Below, one piece after another: positions 34,436-48,156 of a DNA stretch of 64,000 bases (within the stretch, counting starts at the first letter, position 1; each line of letters opens with the position of its first letter). The position numbers were made by a program, and so were the translations under genes. The notes under the pieces were generated by a model. It did no database searches. It was not told the DNA's origin and saw only the letters and a list, made by a program, of their open reading frames with translations. Source of the stretch: Heliocybe sulcata (Eukaryota; Basidiomycota; Agaricomycetes; Gloeophyllales; Gloeophyllaceae); assembly GCA_004369045.1 (NCBI GenBank), contig ML213524.1, forward strand, positions 54,565-118,564. The letters run 5' to 3'.

Positions 34436-36019
34436 GGAGGCTGGGGATCAGTTGCATGGACGTCGGGTGTTATATAGGACGCTCGGACTCTGAATATTGA
34501 ATCCTGATGAGATGGACAACGTGCATTTGCATTTGACAAGTGACGACATACGCCGGCTACGGAGCTATAAACAGAGCAAGTCACGCGAACGGTAGAGGAA
34601 TCTCAGTTTACGCTGCTTCAGTTGGGGACGCATAACTTGCCTTGCGCAGTCAGGGCTTCAGGAAATGAGGGAAACAGAAGTGGACTGGATGCAAGATGTG
34701 GCAAGGCAGATGGACTCGGAGCCGGGATGCCGACGAGCTCCAGCCACAATCGTCAACTGCAGCGGTGGCGCAGGCGTTTACGACGCCGTATGTTACTCGG
34801 ATGCATATGGCACTGTCTTGGAACCATGTTCCGGTGAAAGCTGTCATTCGGTGCATTTCGTCAAGAGGGCATCAGCTATTTCCTGACGGCTGTGGCCACA
34901 GAGCCTCTGGTAAGAACAGTTCCTTGAAGGTAAGTATCCGTCAACGCCGTGCTCTTGACGCCACAGCTGAGCGTTCGCCTCCTTGATAAACGGGCCAGTT
35001 AACCTAGCGGCATCCCAAACGTCTAGATGTGGCTTAGCCAGGTCGAGATCTCTGCCGACGACGAGAGTACTAGTGGCATTCTAAGTCTTGATGCAGAGGA
35101 AGCGCTCAAGAGCCTCAAGCCACTCGAAGACTCTTAAGCAGCGGGTGGACCCCAATGCACCCCACCTTTCCTTTGAGTAGATATACGGTGGCATCTTGGG
35201 TATATATAATCGTGTGTACCAGTTGCTTAACCCTCATTACTCCCAACGAGATTCTCGTCACTCTTGGTACGGACCTCTTTCTATCATCCTCCTCTATCTT
35301 AGCTATCTGCAAAATATGTGCATTCACACCACCATACTCACCATCTTGGCTTGTGGAAAACTGACAGTCACCGAAGACTATAAACCTTGTCTGCCAGATC
35401 TGTCTGTGGCAGACATATTACCGTGGATCGACGAAGGAGCACCACAGGATAGAATCCCAACAACTCATGCGGAACACGGATGGAATCACGCATTCATCAT
35501 TAGGCAAGACAATAGGACTTGCTCTGTCTACCTTGGCAGCCAAAATGTTTGCCCTGGGTCTGATACTCCTCGACCCCAGTGAGTCGCCTCCGTCGTTTTG
35601 ATCTATGCCACTGACTTCTGCTATAGTTAGTATGTTAGGACTGAGGGACCGGACAGCTCTCTATGCTTTCAACCACGATGAACTTTACGATTTGATCTAT
35701 GCCCACATGCATATGCCACGTCTAATATTGTCATGTTCTCAGCACTCTGACTCGTCGTCCTTTGATAAAATGACAATTATGTAACTGAAGGAGTGGAAGT
35801 CTGGATCCATATCTTGGACGTACCGCTTTTCGGGTGTGGTTCGCATACTTGACTCGACACAGGCGCAGTAGCCGCATGAGATAGGAACAACTTTGTGCCA
35901 CGGAGATTACCCACTGCCAGCATGCCACGCAAAGACCAAAGCTACACTGATTACAGTTTGTCAACATTCAGCATTGATTTATCCTCTTACAGCGGCTCCT
36001 CCTGAACTGAGAGCGCATT
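34436..36019. other. Intergenic stretch with one weak small-gene candidate
   Basis: Most of this 1.6 kb shows nothing. A plus-strand frame from about 35314 to 35582 (MCIHTTILTILACGKLTV at its start, about 88 residues) lies 110 bp after a TATA-like GTATATATAAT at about 35198 and could be a small secreted or membrane-tethered protein. It has no recognised domain, and the case rests on layout only. Confidence 0.3.
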
Positions 36020-37461
36020 CTACTTTGTCGCTGGCCGAATTGGCTTCGCACCCTCGACCCTATCAACAGTGGCATTGACCTTGAACCATGGCGCCGCATC
36101 TGAACCGTCGCCCTACACGCATCAGAGCTTAACAAAAACACCACTAATAAACAGTGCAGGTATATCTGTACTCACGAGGAACATATTGGGGAAGCCAGGC
36201 TGGAACGGCAAGATGCTCTCCAAATACTTGATCTGCTCGTCGGACAAGGAGATATCCAATGCCTGGACATTGTCTTCCAGTTGCTCAACCTTGCGACCAC
36301 CGATAATGGGAAAGACATATGGAGTCTTGTGCATCACGTAGGCAATCGCCACTGCACTTCCTTATCAGCACCTGCCCTCGCGAAATACGAACGGAGGACA
36401 ATGCAACGTACCGGCTGTCAGCGACTTGACCCCTACCTCCTTAGCTACCTTCTCGAGAGCAGCACAGACCTTTCTCTCCTCGGGCGTGCGCTCCCATTCA
36501 CTTTGGTAGATAAGGCGCCCCTTCTCGCCGGTCTGGCGCCGGCGCTCCTCTTCCTCGTCAGTGCGGAAGTGGCCGCCCGCGATAACGTACCACGGGGCCA
36601 GAGCCATACCTGCACCAATAGTAAATACATGCAAGCTCGGTTAGACTGGAATGGAGCGCTGGCCTTCCGCCCTGCACATGGGGATAATATCTCGTTCGAA
36701 ATCGCGTTGCATGACGTTCCACATGCCTTGGTAGATGACGAAGGGCGTCTTGTGCGCCATCCGGGCATATGTGTTGGCTTTCGCTACGACCCAAGCGGGG
36801 GTATCCGAGATACCCTGCATTTGACGTTACTACACAGAGGAACATATGATTTACGAGCAGAGGCATACTTACAAGGTAGAGTACCTTGCCTTGCATGACC
36901 AGTTTATGCAGTGCATCCATAACCTCCTCGACGGATGTGTTCCAATCCCACCAGTGCACGTACAGAATATCAACATAGTCGGTGCGCAATTTGCGGAGGG
37001 AGTCACGAACGGAGACGTGCATTGACTTCGAACTATTTCCGGCGTAGTTAATCTTGATAGCTACGGAGTCGTCATCTTTCTTGTAACCCGTCGTGTACTG
37101 CAAAAACATTACTTGAGCAAAACACTAGGCGGCAAGTAAGACACGGACATACCTTGGTGGCGATCACCATCTTATCTCGTATACCGCGCTTCTCCATCCA
37201 CTCGCCAAGAACTTCCTCGGAGGACTCGTCTTGGTAACCGTTTGCCGTATCAATGAAGTTCCCTCCGGCGTCGAAGTATGCATCCAGAAGCTTCAATGAT
37301 GACTCCTTGTTCATAGCACCCATTCCGCGCGCTTCCCATTTCGTGCCGATGCTCATGGCACCCAGGCATAGCGGTGAGACATGCACGCTCGCTGACGGAG
37401 CGAGCTGCCGGTATCGTCCGAGCTTGGTCTTGGGAGGAGCGACTGGAGTGAAGAAGGACAT
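36020..37461 (-). CDS. Aldo-keto reductase, aryl-alcohol dehydrogenase (AAD) type
   Basis: This NADPH-dependent cytosolic reductase would interconvert aryl aldehydes and alcohols, as in lignin-related metabolism. Six exons join in frame: 37153-37461, 36873-37097, 36664-36814, 36412-36609, 36176-36351 and 36020-36112, giving 383 residues. The catalytic tetrad is visible as Asp and Tyr in [18 protein letters not shown], Lys in MVIATKY and His in ILYVHWWDW. Other landmarks are [29 protein letters not shown] and [19 protein letters not shown]. Intron 3 appears to be GC-AG: GAAG|GCCAGC at 36663 is the only boundary that keeps phase into GMALAP, and TCTAACC in the intron would be its branch site. 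It lies head to head with the AKR7-like gene, 1.2 kb away. Confidence 0.88.
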
Positions 37462-38694
37462 AATTGAGAGGATGAGTTGAGCGATAATTAGTTCCCTGAA
37501 TTTGACGATTATTACAGAGGTCATTGGCCTGTTTTTATACTCTTTTGTGGCGACCCCCCCGCGCGGCTTGCTTCTCCAAGTTATGGGCGCTTCATAGTTT
37601 GCAGGGTTGGCTTGCCGAGTGCATTGCGCCTCCCTCGGCAAGATTTGTGTACACTTGGATGAGGACTACGAGACGTCTATCGCACCTGGTTGCTTCTCCG
37701 GTTCTGCGAGTGGCATTGAAAAGAGAACGCCTAGATGAATGCAATACATGTCCACCGCAATGGTGGAAGGCAGCGACAGGCCTGGCTGTCATACAATCAG
37801 AATCGTGCAATGGGAATCACAAAGTATACAGATACATAGAAGACGGACCTGCAACAGCATCCGTGCGATAGATGCGTACGTACTCTCACCGGCATGTCTT
37901 CTTGTCCCAGTTCTTCTCCATTTGGGCTGCCTGATGACTTCCGAGACACCCGGAAAGGAAGGAGACCTGCTTTCACTTTCGGGCTAGGCCTCCAGATTTG
38001 CGGTCGTTGCTTGTGTCCTTCTTTGTACAGACACGTACTCGCCGTTGGGCATCTTCCAGCCATAAGCCGCCGGAATCCAAATATCTTTGGCCTCTTCCAC
38101 AGAGCTATAAGTCTGGAACTGTTCCTGGTAGAAAACAGTACATATGCGCTCGAGAAGTCTCTACTCATAGAGTCTGTAGATGAGTAAAAGGCATGCAGAG
38201 ACGATTCCCAGCCTCAGCTGCCGCTTGGAGCGAGCAACAATGCGCAGCTTCAAAGCTTGACTGTATGGCATAATTGAGGTAATCTGCTTGTTTCCGGAGG
38301 ACAGTGCAATCCTAGTCTGTGTAATTAAACGTGAGACTCCGCATTTTGTGCCCCAAGCTTACGGCCTAACCCTGCACGTGTCACCGACCCCGCGACCTCA
38401 AATGTGACATGTCACATCCAAGGGTCAAGCCGGGATTCGTGCTCTTGACACACTCGCCGAACGCTGAGCGCGCCCTCATGCTTCTTTGGCTGAGCCACTA
38501 CCCGGCTGAGTCAAAAACCGTAGTGGCCGAGGGTTCGGGTTAAGCTGGATTACTGAGCTATGTATATATAAATATATCAGCTATTCCTGACAGTGAGCAT
38601 CAACTCCGCGTACTGCGTGACTAGGATTGGAACGACGACTTGAATCTTCACCATTTCTTCAAGCTACAGACTGCGTATCCGCTATATATTGGAC
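37462..38694. other. Divergent intergenic region between two aldo-keto reductases
   Basis: This region separates two AKR genes transcribed away from each other. It holds the 16-bp palindrome at 38402-38417 and a TATA-like ATGTATATATAAATATAT at about 38560, 130 bp before the AKR7-like start. Open frames inside are not supported as genes. Confidence 0.4.
38402..38417. promoter_or_regulatory. Perfect 16-bp palindrome, candidate operator
   Basis: ATGTGACATGTCACAT is identical to its own reverse complement. It lies about 280 bp upstream of the AKR7-like start and about 145 bp upstream of the TATA-like run. Homodimeric regulators (bHLH or bZIP) bind such sites; the central CATG and flanking GTGAC/GTCAC do not name one regulator. 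Function is inferred from symmetry and position. Confidence 0.35.
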
Positions 38695-40414
<1,720 letters not shown>

Positions 40415-40627
40415 AGGTCAAAACGCCGCGCCTGCTCGCCGCCGCCGTCTGGATATGTACTTCGCGATACTTCATTTGGACAAGACAGAGAGGCTGGCAG
40501 TAGGGAAGCGCAAGTCACTTGAGTAAGGGCAGAGCTATAGTGTTACAAAGTACGGACTATGTACAACCCCACGAAATCTCCGACTATAAAGCCAAAGATG
40601 CAAGAAAGCCGTTAAAGCCCCCGACCT

Positions 40628-43092
40628 TCAACAGGCAAAAGTCATTCTTAAAGGCATTTGTACAGGCTGATCTTCTTCGCCGGGTATCATCGGCTCCAAT
40701 ACAGTAGCTGCACGAACAATCATATCCGGAGGTGCGTCGCTGAGTATGAAGTTTGGAATCAGTGCAGACAGGATGCACTAGACTAACTTCAGCGACGACT
40801 ACATGTACAAGAGCAAGAGGGGAACCCACCTTTGCCTCAAACAGTGCTATAGAGATAGATGAAGGACTCGTTAATGTGTATAAACTGTTAACTAAATGAA
40901 GCGACTGACCTAGCCTAAATCCAAGACACTGCCGTGGCCCAGCATTGAAGGTCAGAAGATTGCTCCATCCCATCTGAAGCTTATCCTTGGGTGGAAGGCC
41001 GTCCGGCTCAATCCATCTCTCCGGCTTGAATGTGTCACCGTCGACCCAGACTCCCTCCATCCTCTGGATGGCCATTTACGGTATGTCAATGATCTATCCG
41101 GATATCAGTATTCGTAGACAATAGATAGAGAACGCGCGTACCTGCCCTGCCGACACCAGCAGCTCTCGTATAAGATCACCGGAAGGCGAGCGGACTGGGA
41201 TCTCGAGGGGAAAGACGTCCTCAGACGGCACTCGGGCATTATGCGTGGAAGTGGGATACATGCGCAAGCTGCCGAGAGGGATTGTTAAAATGTGATAGCA
41301 GGAACATGCAAGGATGTCTGTACCCTTCCTTTACCACTGCATCTAGGTAAGGTAGACAACTAGTGCTCGTAAGATCTTCATAGGTCGGCTCACGGTGAAG
41401 CGCGAGTAGCTCCTCTCATAGTTTCTGTTGACAATCCTGGTTTCGGGACAGTTCGTAGAGGATGAACGTGAGGGTAGCCGCTGTAGTCTCGTATCCGGCC
41501 ATACTAAGGGCAGTATTACATGTTATGCCAAACTTGGGAGGACACTCGAATACATACACGAGCGTTGAGAGCTATATGGTCAAGTGAGTGTATGCTTTTC
41601 GATCGGAGACAGCAGATTAACGTACGTTTTCGATTGTCTCATGCATAGTCATGATCCCGTCCCCGGATGCTTGCACTGAGCGTGGTCGAGTGAACTGCCA
41701 TTTAGATGTATATATGCCAGTGTTAAAGATCGCTCACTCATAAAATCAAGAAAGTTGAAATGGAACTCGGCCTTCCTGCCTCCTTCCGGCGCATCCTTGA
41801 TCAACTTCTGCGACAACCTGTCACATATTCGCTTGATTTCTGTCTGTGACTCTGCGGCTCCAAAAGGAAGGGACAGGAGACCCGGAAAGGCTCGCAGCGA
41901 TGCCTCGGCCTTCGAACATAAGTCAGCTATGGCGAGCACTGTACAAAGCGGGAAACTATGAATTACGATAAAGGCCAGATCTAACAAAGTCATTTTGCTT
42001 TGCTCTGCCCAGGTATGAATAATTGCTTTGGCTTCCTGAGATTCGCCTAGTCCGAAGTCGTAGCCAAAGGCCTGTAAGGTTGGGATCGAACGAACATCCA
42101 ATTTGAGAATTGTCCATTACTCACGACAAAACCAATGATGTCGAGACTGCATACACGTTCAAAGTGCCGGTGAGATTGGAGCAATTGCAAAAGGTAACAA
42201 CTGACACTTACGTTGCCGCTGACATCCATGAGAGAACATTGACCACTGCCTCGCTGTCATGATCATGCAGGTGTTGCGTGAAGCGAGATCCTAACTGTGA
42301 ATCAGAGAAAGCCTAAAACACGAGGGAAGTAGCAGACTCTGGCTGTCAAGTCGAAAATATCGGGTGCCATTCGTTTGATATTAAACGCACTGGAGACCAC
42401 TACGTAAGCGACCTGCTAGAAACCGAAGAAGCTTAGTACGTACCTAAAGGCCGTGTCCATTAACTCGTCTGTGGTCGTCACCTTCTACCCATAGGAGGCC
42501 TTTTCCGACAAGCCTCTCGAGTATAGCCGGATAGGAGGGGATTTTGCTGGACGTCACTAATGTGTCATCATTGCAAATAGTCAGAAGGGGTCCATCCGTA
42601 CCGTACGTATAGGCTTTCGTGGCTAACATACGGCTGATTGCGAGACGATCAGAGACGACAACCTGCAAAGCAAATCTACTCATGCAATCAACGGCATCGG
42701 ACCTAAAGACTAACAATGTCGGAATGCTTAGAGAGAAGAAGTAAGTGTGCAAGCAACGGTTCGGACTTCCGTAAACATGATATGGTTACATACAAACAAT
42801 GCTCCCGTAATACGATATACTGGTCCGCCTTCTTTGGACCACTGCGTGTGTTTAGATCCTGCCGGGGCTTGGAACGCATCAAGTTCGTGTCCCCATAACA
42901 ACTTGGATTCTGGCTACCTCAAGTCATTGAAATCGATACCTCTATGAATACGAAGATAAGCACTCACAGGTATGGAAGATGTCTGGTATTATACTTCCGA
43001 TTACGAATTCTTCGGAAGACAACGTAGAGAATCAAGCACCCGTAGAGGACCCAGGCAGGATTGCCAATGACCAGTAAAGTCTGTCGATGCAT
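40628..43092 (-). pseudogene. Cytochrome P450 with a premature stop
   Basis: A membrane-anchored P450 is spread over many small exons. The N terminus MHRQTLLVIGNPAWVLYGCL is an anchor; WGHELDAFQAPAGSKHTQW, FGYDFGLGESQEAKAIIHTW, the I-helix AGYETTAATLTFILYEL, FKPERWIEPDG and the heme-binding loop FNAGPRQCLGFRLG (about 40914-40955) follow, ending near MPLRMTFAC at 40628. In the segment after AGYETTA the codon that is Arg in the sister gene (QQKLRDELL) is TGA here (41416-41418), inside an otherwise conserved exon. The exon 1/exon 2 junction also fails to keep phase. The gene is therefore probably non-functional in this strain. The sister copy at 54091-57443 is also broken. Confidence 0.75.
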
Positions 43093-44158
43093 TGCTTCGT
43101 GTTCCGAGACAAGGCAGTTGAGGGACGAACACTTGTTTGGGGCTGCAGGTGGTGCTATGCTATATATATGCTGCATGCTAGTAGGTACCGCCATGCGTGA
43201 TGCAATTACATCGGGAAAGCGACCGCATGCCAGAGACCGCAGTCGCATCTATAAGGATAGCTGCGATTTGTGTCGTACACCATTCCGGTTGCGGAATAGG
43301 AACATCCACTACCGAGCGGAGTAATATCAGCGCCCGAGGACCCTCAAAACGTTTGACAGTGCCCTTTGCTGGTTCCAATTTGCATGGACCAGCGACGGGG
43401 ATAAATGGTCCAATTCCATACCTTGATCGATGCCGTAGTCGCGGTAGTAGACATTGGCGGATGGTGCGCCGGTTGAGTGGGCGCCTGTCGACCTACAGAT
43501 TGCGAAAGGAAGATCATAAAGTCAAGAAAATCAGGCTTGTGGCGTACCGTGTCCGCAATACTGATTACAGAAACTGTGAATTGCAAAGTCGCCAAGCAGC
43601 TTAGTATGATTTCGTGGCACGCCGACTCCGGGATAGATGCCAATCTAAAAGTGCCAGGAGCGTTATCGAGCGTAAGCCTCAGAGAATATAGGAAGGTCGT
43701 AAACCTAGCGTCCGTCACCTAACGGTCAGAAAGACGAGCATCCTGAGACCGAGTCAGAACGAACATGCGACCACATGGTGCGAAACTGCATGTTCGACAT
43801 ATGTATAGTGCGGGAGAGAATTACGAGGAGAAGGAGGCAGGATCTAGGTAAGGAGCGGCAGGTGATGGTCACAAAGGGGTAAAGGCAGTGAGCCAGGGCT
43901 AAACTAAACAACAGAGTGCGAAGTCAAAGTCACTGCGACGACAACGGTGAAAATGTCAGGGTATAAGAAACTAATGACCATGTAACAATTAGGCGAAGAG
44001 TTTATACGGGAGTGCAACGGGAGGAGGGATGACCGACGAACCGGTTCGTATGCAACTGTCCATATCACGGAATGCTGAATCCAGAGACTGAGAGAATCCA
44101 CAATGCGCCGACGCCGCTTTCCAAAGCCCAAGAAGAGAACAGACTAAGCGCCTATTCA
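43093..44158. other. Intergenic with unsupported minus-strand frame
   Basis: A 125-codon frame (43344-43718, minus strand) has a hydrophobic middle (ILSCLATLQFTVSVISIAD) but no start context, intron logic or family match. It may be a relic of a membrane-protein gene. The part next to 44158 is the 3' flank of the RGS gene. Confidence 0.3.
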
Positions 44159-45554
44159 TCATAAGCGCTTACCGGGAACGGCCCAGAATATGAGCGTCAA
44201 GGCGACGGTACATGCCGCAACAAGCATAGAGACCCAGAGGGCACGACCGACAAGCAGCTTCTTGACATACGGCTCCTTGATGGATAATGTACGGAAGGGA
44301 GTCGACTCGGATTGGTTGAAAAGTATGAGGACGGGGTCGAGCTCATACTGGTGCGAGATGAGGAAGAGAATGGCGAGGGTAAAGGGAATGAACAGCTGCG
44401 ACCAGTGTCAGCGGATGATAACTAACTGATGATATGAACGGCACTCACGAAGAATCGTTTGGCCTTCGGGTGCACATCAAGGAAGATCAAGGAGAATCCA
44501 GTGGCAAGACCGATCCAGAGAATGATCAAGCCAGCGACCAACCGGACAAGAGCGCTGACAGGCGTCAAGTTGCCAAACGCTTTCGCTCTAAGGAAGCGGG
44601 GGAAAGCGTCCTGTTCCATCGCGTGGAAGCAGTACTCCTTCTGAACATGGAACATATCGGGGATCTGTGCCATGAGCGCCTGCTCTTGGTCGCTGCGGGG
44701 CTCGCGGTCACTGTTCAAGGGGAAGGAGTGGATGCGCAACGATGGCGGAAGGTAGATCTCATGCGACTCGCCGTCGATGGTGTTGTTGGCGGGGCTGAGA
44801 TATTTATAGAAGATATGTTCGGCGGAGCGGATGAGGTCCTGACGCGTGACCGCCTGCGAGCGATGGATGACGGTCGGTGCGCGCGATGCCCGTTTGTTGA
44901 AGAGCATCGGTGTGCGAGCGCCGACGGAGAAGGGAGTGGTGGAGCGCGGTGCATCAAAGGGGTCCTGAGGAGACATGGGCCGTGGACTAGTCGAGCCCAG
45001 CCCAGCCAGGTTGTCCTTCTCCTGCTGCGTTAGCATCTCTCCAGTGCTTGCGGTGCTGCGTTTCGTCTGCATACCAGCAGCACTAGACGGGTTGAGACCG
45101 ACGACAGTACCGTAGATGGACCCTCGTCTCCGTGCATAGTCCCAGTACTGCGGCCAGTCATCTCGTATGGTACGTCCCGACTTGCGGACATCCTTGAAGT
45201 AAGCTCTGCAGAGATTCTCGTGTTGCTGAACGTCGAGCCAGAAGTCCAAAATGTCTTCAGCCCCCTCCCGTTGCAAGAATAAACTAGTAACCAAGTCAGT
45301 TCATTCCGCGATCGGATGCGAAGGTGCGCCATTCCGCAAGTACACATGGGGCATCACATGAGTTGGCGTAGCGTATGATAGTACCCTCGCCAACTCTCAT
45401 GCAATACCCCCGATAACGCAGCAGTTGAGTGAACTCACTAAAACATGAACAGATCCACTGGTGGTCTCGTCCTTCTCGACAGCACTTCCGTAAACGAGGG
45501 CAGCCTGTTCTTGCGAGCAGTCGCCCAGTCGTCCTGCATGTTGTCGCCTGACAT
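44159..45554 (-). CDS. RGS-domain membrane protein, Rax1-like
   Basis: Rax1-type proteins combine an N-terminal RGS domain with C-terminal membrane helices and act in polarity or G-protein signalling. Exons 45439-45554, 44449-45283 and 44159-44395 join in frame, giving 395 residues. The RGS start FMFYLFLQREGAEDILDFWLDVQQHENLCRAYF is clear. A long insert with Ser/Pro text (LGSTSPRPMSPQDPFDAPRS) splits the RGS fold before the final helices (FHVQKEYCFHAMEQDAFPRFLRA). Three membrane segments follow: VRLVAGLIILWIGLATGFSL, LFIPFTLAILFLIS and LWVSMLVAACTVALTLIFW. The C-terminal end is set by read-through to VPGKRL-stop; a GTAAGC at 44172 could instead splice to a further exon. An alternative upstream ATG exists at 45644. 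It is divergent from the dioxygenase gene. Confidence 0.83.
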
Positions 45555-45853
45555 CGTCGACGTTCCGGCGGCGAGCGGGGTAATTAGCACAAGACAACGT
45601 TGGTTTCCGTTGGTCGCCTCGTTTCGAGTACGGACCGTGAGCACAACTTACTTAAGCAAAAGTGTTACAGCACGCACCGGGCTCTTTCCCAGCTCCCTCG
45701 CTGCTCCCTCTCGAACGCAACTCTATTACTTAGTAGGAACTGTGTTGTCCATTCATACCCTCCTATGTACTCTGCGTGCGAGGCCGGAAGCGATGACCAG
45801 CAGATACGGCTCCTTGGATATAGGCGCTCATAGCCACGTCTATGACCTTCAGC
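45555..45853. promoter_or_regulatory. 299-bp bidirectional promoter region
   Basis: The RGS gene (minus) and the second xanA-like gene (plus) start on either side of this stretch, so it must hold both promoters. No strong TATA box or repeat was fixed. If the RGS gene uses its upstream in-frame ATG at 45644, the region is only about 210 bp. Confidence 0.5.
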
Positions 45854-47322
45854 ATGGTCGAGATCATCCCTCTGGCGTTGCCTACCTCTGCTGATGCTGC
45901 GAGCCTCGCTAGTTTCGGTAGAGAAGTTCGTGGCCTTAGTCCCGGCGAATTAAACCAAGATGAATTCCAGCTTGTGTCAGACCTCCTGTATCAGGTGAGG
46001 CTTGTGCAAGACTAGTCACAACGGTAACAGCCTCCAGAGCTCTGCATTCCAAGCATGGACTCCTTCTGTTCCGCAATTGCCACCTCCCTCCTGCGCAACA
46101 GTACGCACTGACCAAGGTAGTAGCAATTGCAACGATGTTCTTAGTACGACGCCATTCATCGTTCTACGTCCAGCGTTTCGACCCTGCTTCCGAGACCTAT
46201 GGACACGGCAACAACGAAGTCGATCAATCGAAGAGGTCGATCCTCCACCCCTACCTCAAGACAATCCCAGCTGTACCTCAAGTCCAGCTCATCGGGAACG
46301 GAACAGTTTATGGTCATGAAGGGATAGCACAAGCGAACCTCAAGCATGCCACGCATACTATAAGCCATAAGACTGTGCTGTCCGAAGATGAAATGTCCAA
46401 AGGCTACACGAGATTCTTCCGCTGGCATATCGATGCTGCCCTCTATAACCTATCTCCTCCGAAGGTGACGACACTATACGGCATTCAAGTACCCCAGGGG
46501 CCGAAGCAGACTGTGAGATACGACGATGGCTCAGGCGATGAGCTCCAGGTTCCAGTGGCCCCCACAGCCTTCGTGTCGACAAAAACCATGTTCGATATGC
46601 TTTCACCGGAATTGAAGAGCGTAGCAGTTAGAGGAAGGGTCAAGTACGCTCCTCACCCATACGTGTGGATGTCCACGGCCAAGCTGGTCAACAATGGGCT
46701 TGCGGTCGAGACTGAAGGACGCGAGGTGCCGTACGAAGAACTACCGCCTTGGGAAGAGTCCAAAATCAAAGTGCATCCTATGGTGCGATCTCTCATGCGG
46801 AGCTAACCCGTGTTGTATCATTCACGCTTCTGATGCATATTGCAGCTGTGGAAAAATGCCGTCACGGGAGAACTTCATTTCCAAGTGCATCCAACCTGCG
46901 CTGCTGAGATTTATGTCGCTGCTTTGCCCGCTCACTCCCGGAAAGAGGGCGAGCTCTATCCTGAGGGAGCACACCTGACGGATCTGAAGGAAGTAAGAGC
47001 TCTGCTTTATCAAATGCAGCGGCCTGCTATCGCCCCGAAGGTGCGCCGATTCCGCGTTAATGGTGATGGACAGTCCTGACAGTGCAATCAGTTTGTGTAC
47101 CCCCATGCTTGGTATCGCGATCGTCTTCTACGGTGCCAACCGCACTAACCACTGTCCACCAGGTCCGAGAAAGATCTTATCATCTTCCACAACCGCGGCT
47201 TGCTCCACTGTATTGTGGGGACTCTCAGCGAGGACCAAGTGCGCGTCTTCCATCAGTGTAATCTCGCTGGATCGGATGACCCTATCGGTCCATCTGACGA
47301 TGACATAAAGAAATGGGTTTGA
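45854..47322 (+). CDS. Alpha-ketoglutarate-dependent xanthine dioxygenase-like protein (XanA family), copy 2
   Basis: This is a paralogue of the gene at 9080-10515 and probably has the same Fe(II)/2-oxoglutarate chemistry on xanthine or a related purine. Exons 45854-45994, 46054-46116, 46174-46782, 46846-47040, 47092-47111 and 47163-47322 join in frame, giving 395 residues. Five of six exon lengths match copy 1 almost exactly (63, 609/612, 195, 20, 160 nt). The iron motif is WHIDAALYNL (HxD), with LHFQVHP and FHNRGLLHCIVG near the end. The acceptor of exon 2 was moved to CCAAG|CAT because only this keeps phase. The 20-nt exon encodes FVYPHAW. The two proteins are diverged in the first 50 residues, which may affect substrate choice. 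Confidence 0.85.
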
Positions 47323-47419
47323 AAACGATTTCGCATGTAACAGGGCATTTTGTTTGTACAATATGAGTGCAGTCACACTCGGGGAAGAACTAAGTCGGAG
47401 AAATATCATTGTCCGTTAT

Positions 47420-48004
47420 TCATTCATTGCCTTCTAGAACGAATTGTTCGAACGTTACATCCAACTCCCCAGGCTTCGTTCCATCGTCCGTGGGCCGCGC
47501 AGCGTACACCCCTACCATAACTTCCTCATGCTCACCAGCGTACACCCAAGTTACCTCCCTCATAGCCGTCCTCTTTCCATCCCCATCAATCATGTACACC
47601 CACAAGCTCTCTCCCTCTTTCTCCATCTCGATCGTCACCTCCCCCTTCTCCGGATTCTGAAGGCTCACCAGGCTCCAGTCAGAGTATCTGTCTGTCACGA
47701 TGGTGCCGACTTTCGGTACTCCGTCGACATACTCTATGCCTGCTTTGATCCAGCGCTGAGGGTGACCGGGGAGTATGAATATCAGCCCGCCTTGGTCGTA
47801 GAGCCGCGTCCCCGGCACCTTGACGGTGACTCGTACTTTCTTAAATTTGGACAGCCGCTCCTTCACGAAAAGCACTGGAGCGGAGAAGACGTCCCTAGTG
47901 GGGATACGCCAGATGTCGGTGTTGGGGGGAGCAGTGACAACGAAATTGTGGGCGCTTTCGGGGACGCTAAAGTCCCCATTGAGCACTGAGAATCGATAAC
48001 CCAT
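47420..48004 (-). CDS. DUF1349 family protein (concanavalin A-like fold)
   Basis: A single-exon 194-residue protein starts at MGYRFSVLNGDFSVPESAHNF. DUF1349 proteins have a jelly-roll fold and an unclear role; bacterial relatives are annotated as regulation-of-enolase-like. The family landmarks VVTAPPNTDIWR, RDVFSAPVLF, LYDQGGLIFILPGHPQRWIKAGIEYVDGVPKV and SDWSLV are all present. A longer frame goes up to 48121 but begins with GTG and contains what looks like an unspliced AAG|GTTTGT...TTTAG stretch, so a short upstream exon is possible. The gene is convergent with the dioxygenase gene, 98 bp between stop codons. It appears intact. Confidence 0.85.
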   Translation of the reverse strand: MGYRFSVLNGDFSVPESAHNFVVTAPPNTDIWRIPTRDVFSAPVLFVKERLSKFKKVRVTVKVPGTRLYDQGGLIFILPGHPQRWIKAGIEYVDGVPKVGTIVTDRYSDWSLVSLQNPEKGEVTIEMEKEGESLWVYMIDGDGKRTAMREVTWVYAGEHEEVMVGVYAARPTDDGTKPGELDVTFEQFVLEGNE

Positions 48005-48156
48005 GCCTAAAGATGTCGATGTTTGGCAAGAGCGACGGGAGACGATACGAGTTACAGCACAGACTTTATACAAACCTTGGCCCGTACTTAGAGATCCGGA
48101 GCCAAATTTGCCGAAATTCACCCGATCAAATCGTCAGAAATCAGCCTAAATACGTG

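Noticed and set aside
48005-48121. Extension of the DUF1349 frame to 48121
   Set aside because: The codon there is GTG, not ATG, and the stretch contains an intron-like GTTTGT...TTTAG segment; the family starts near MGYRF.
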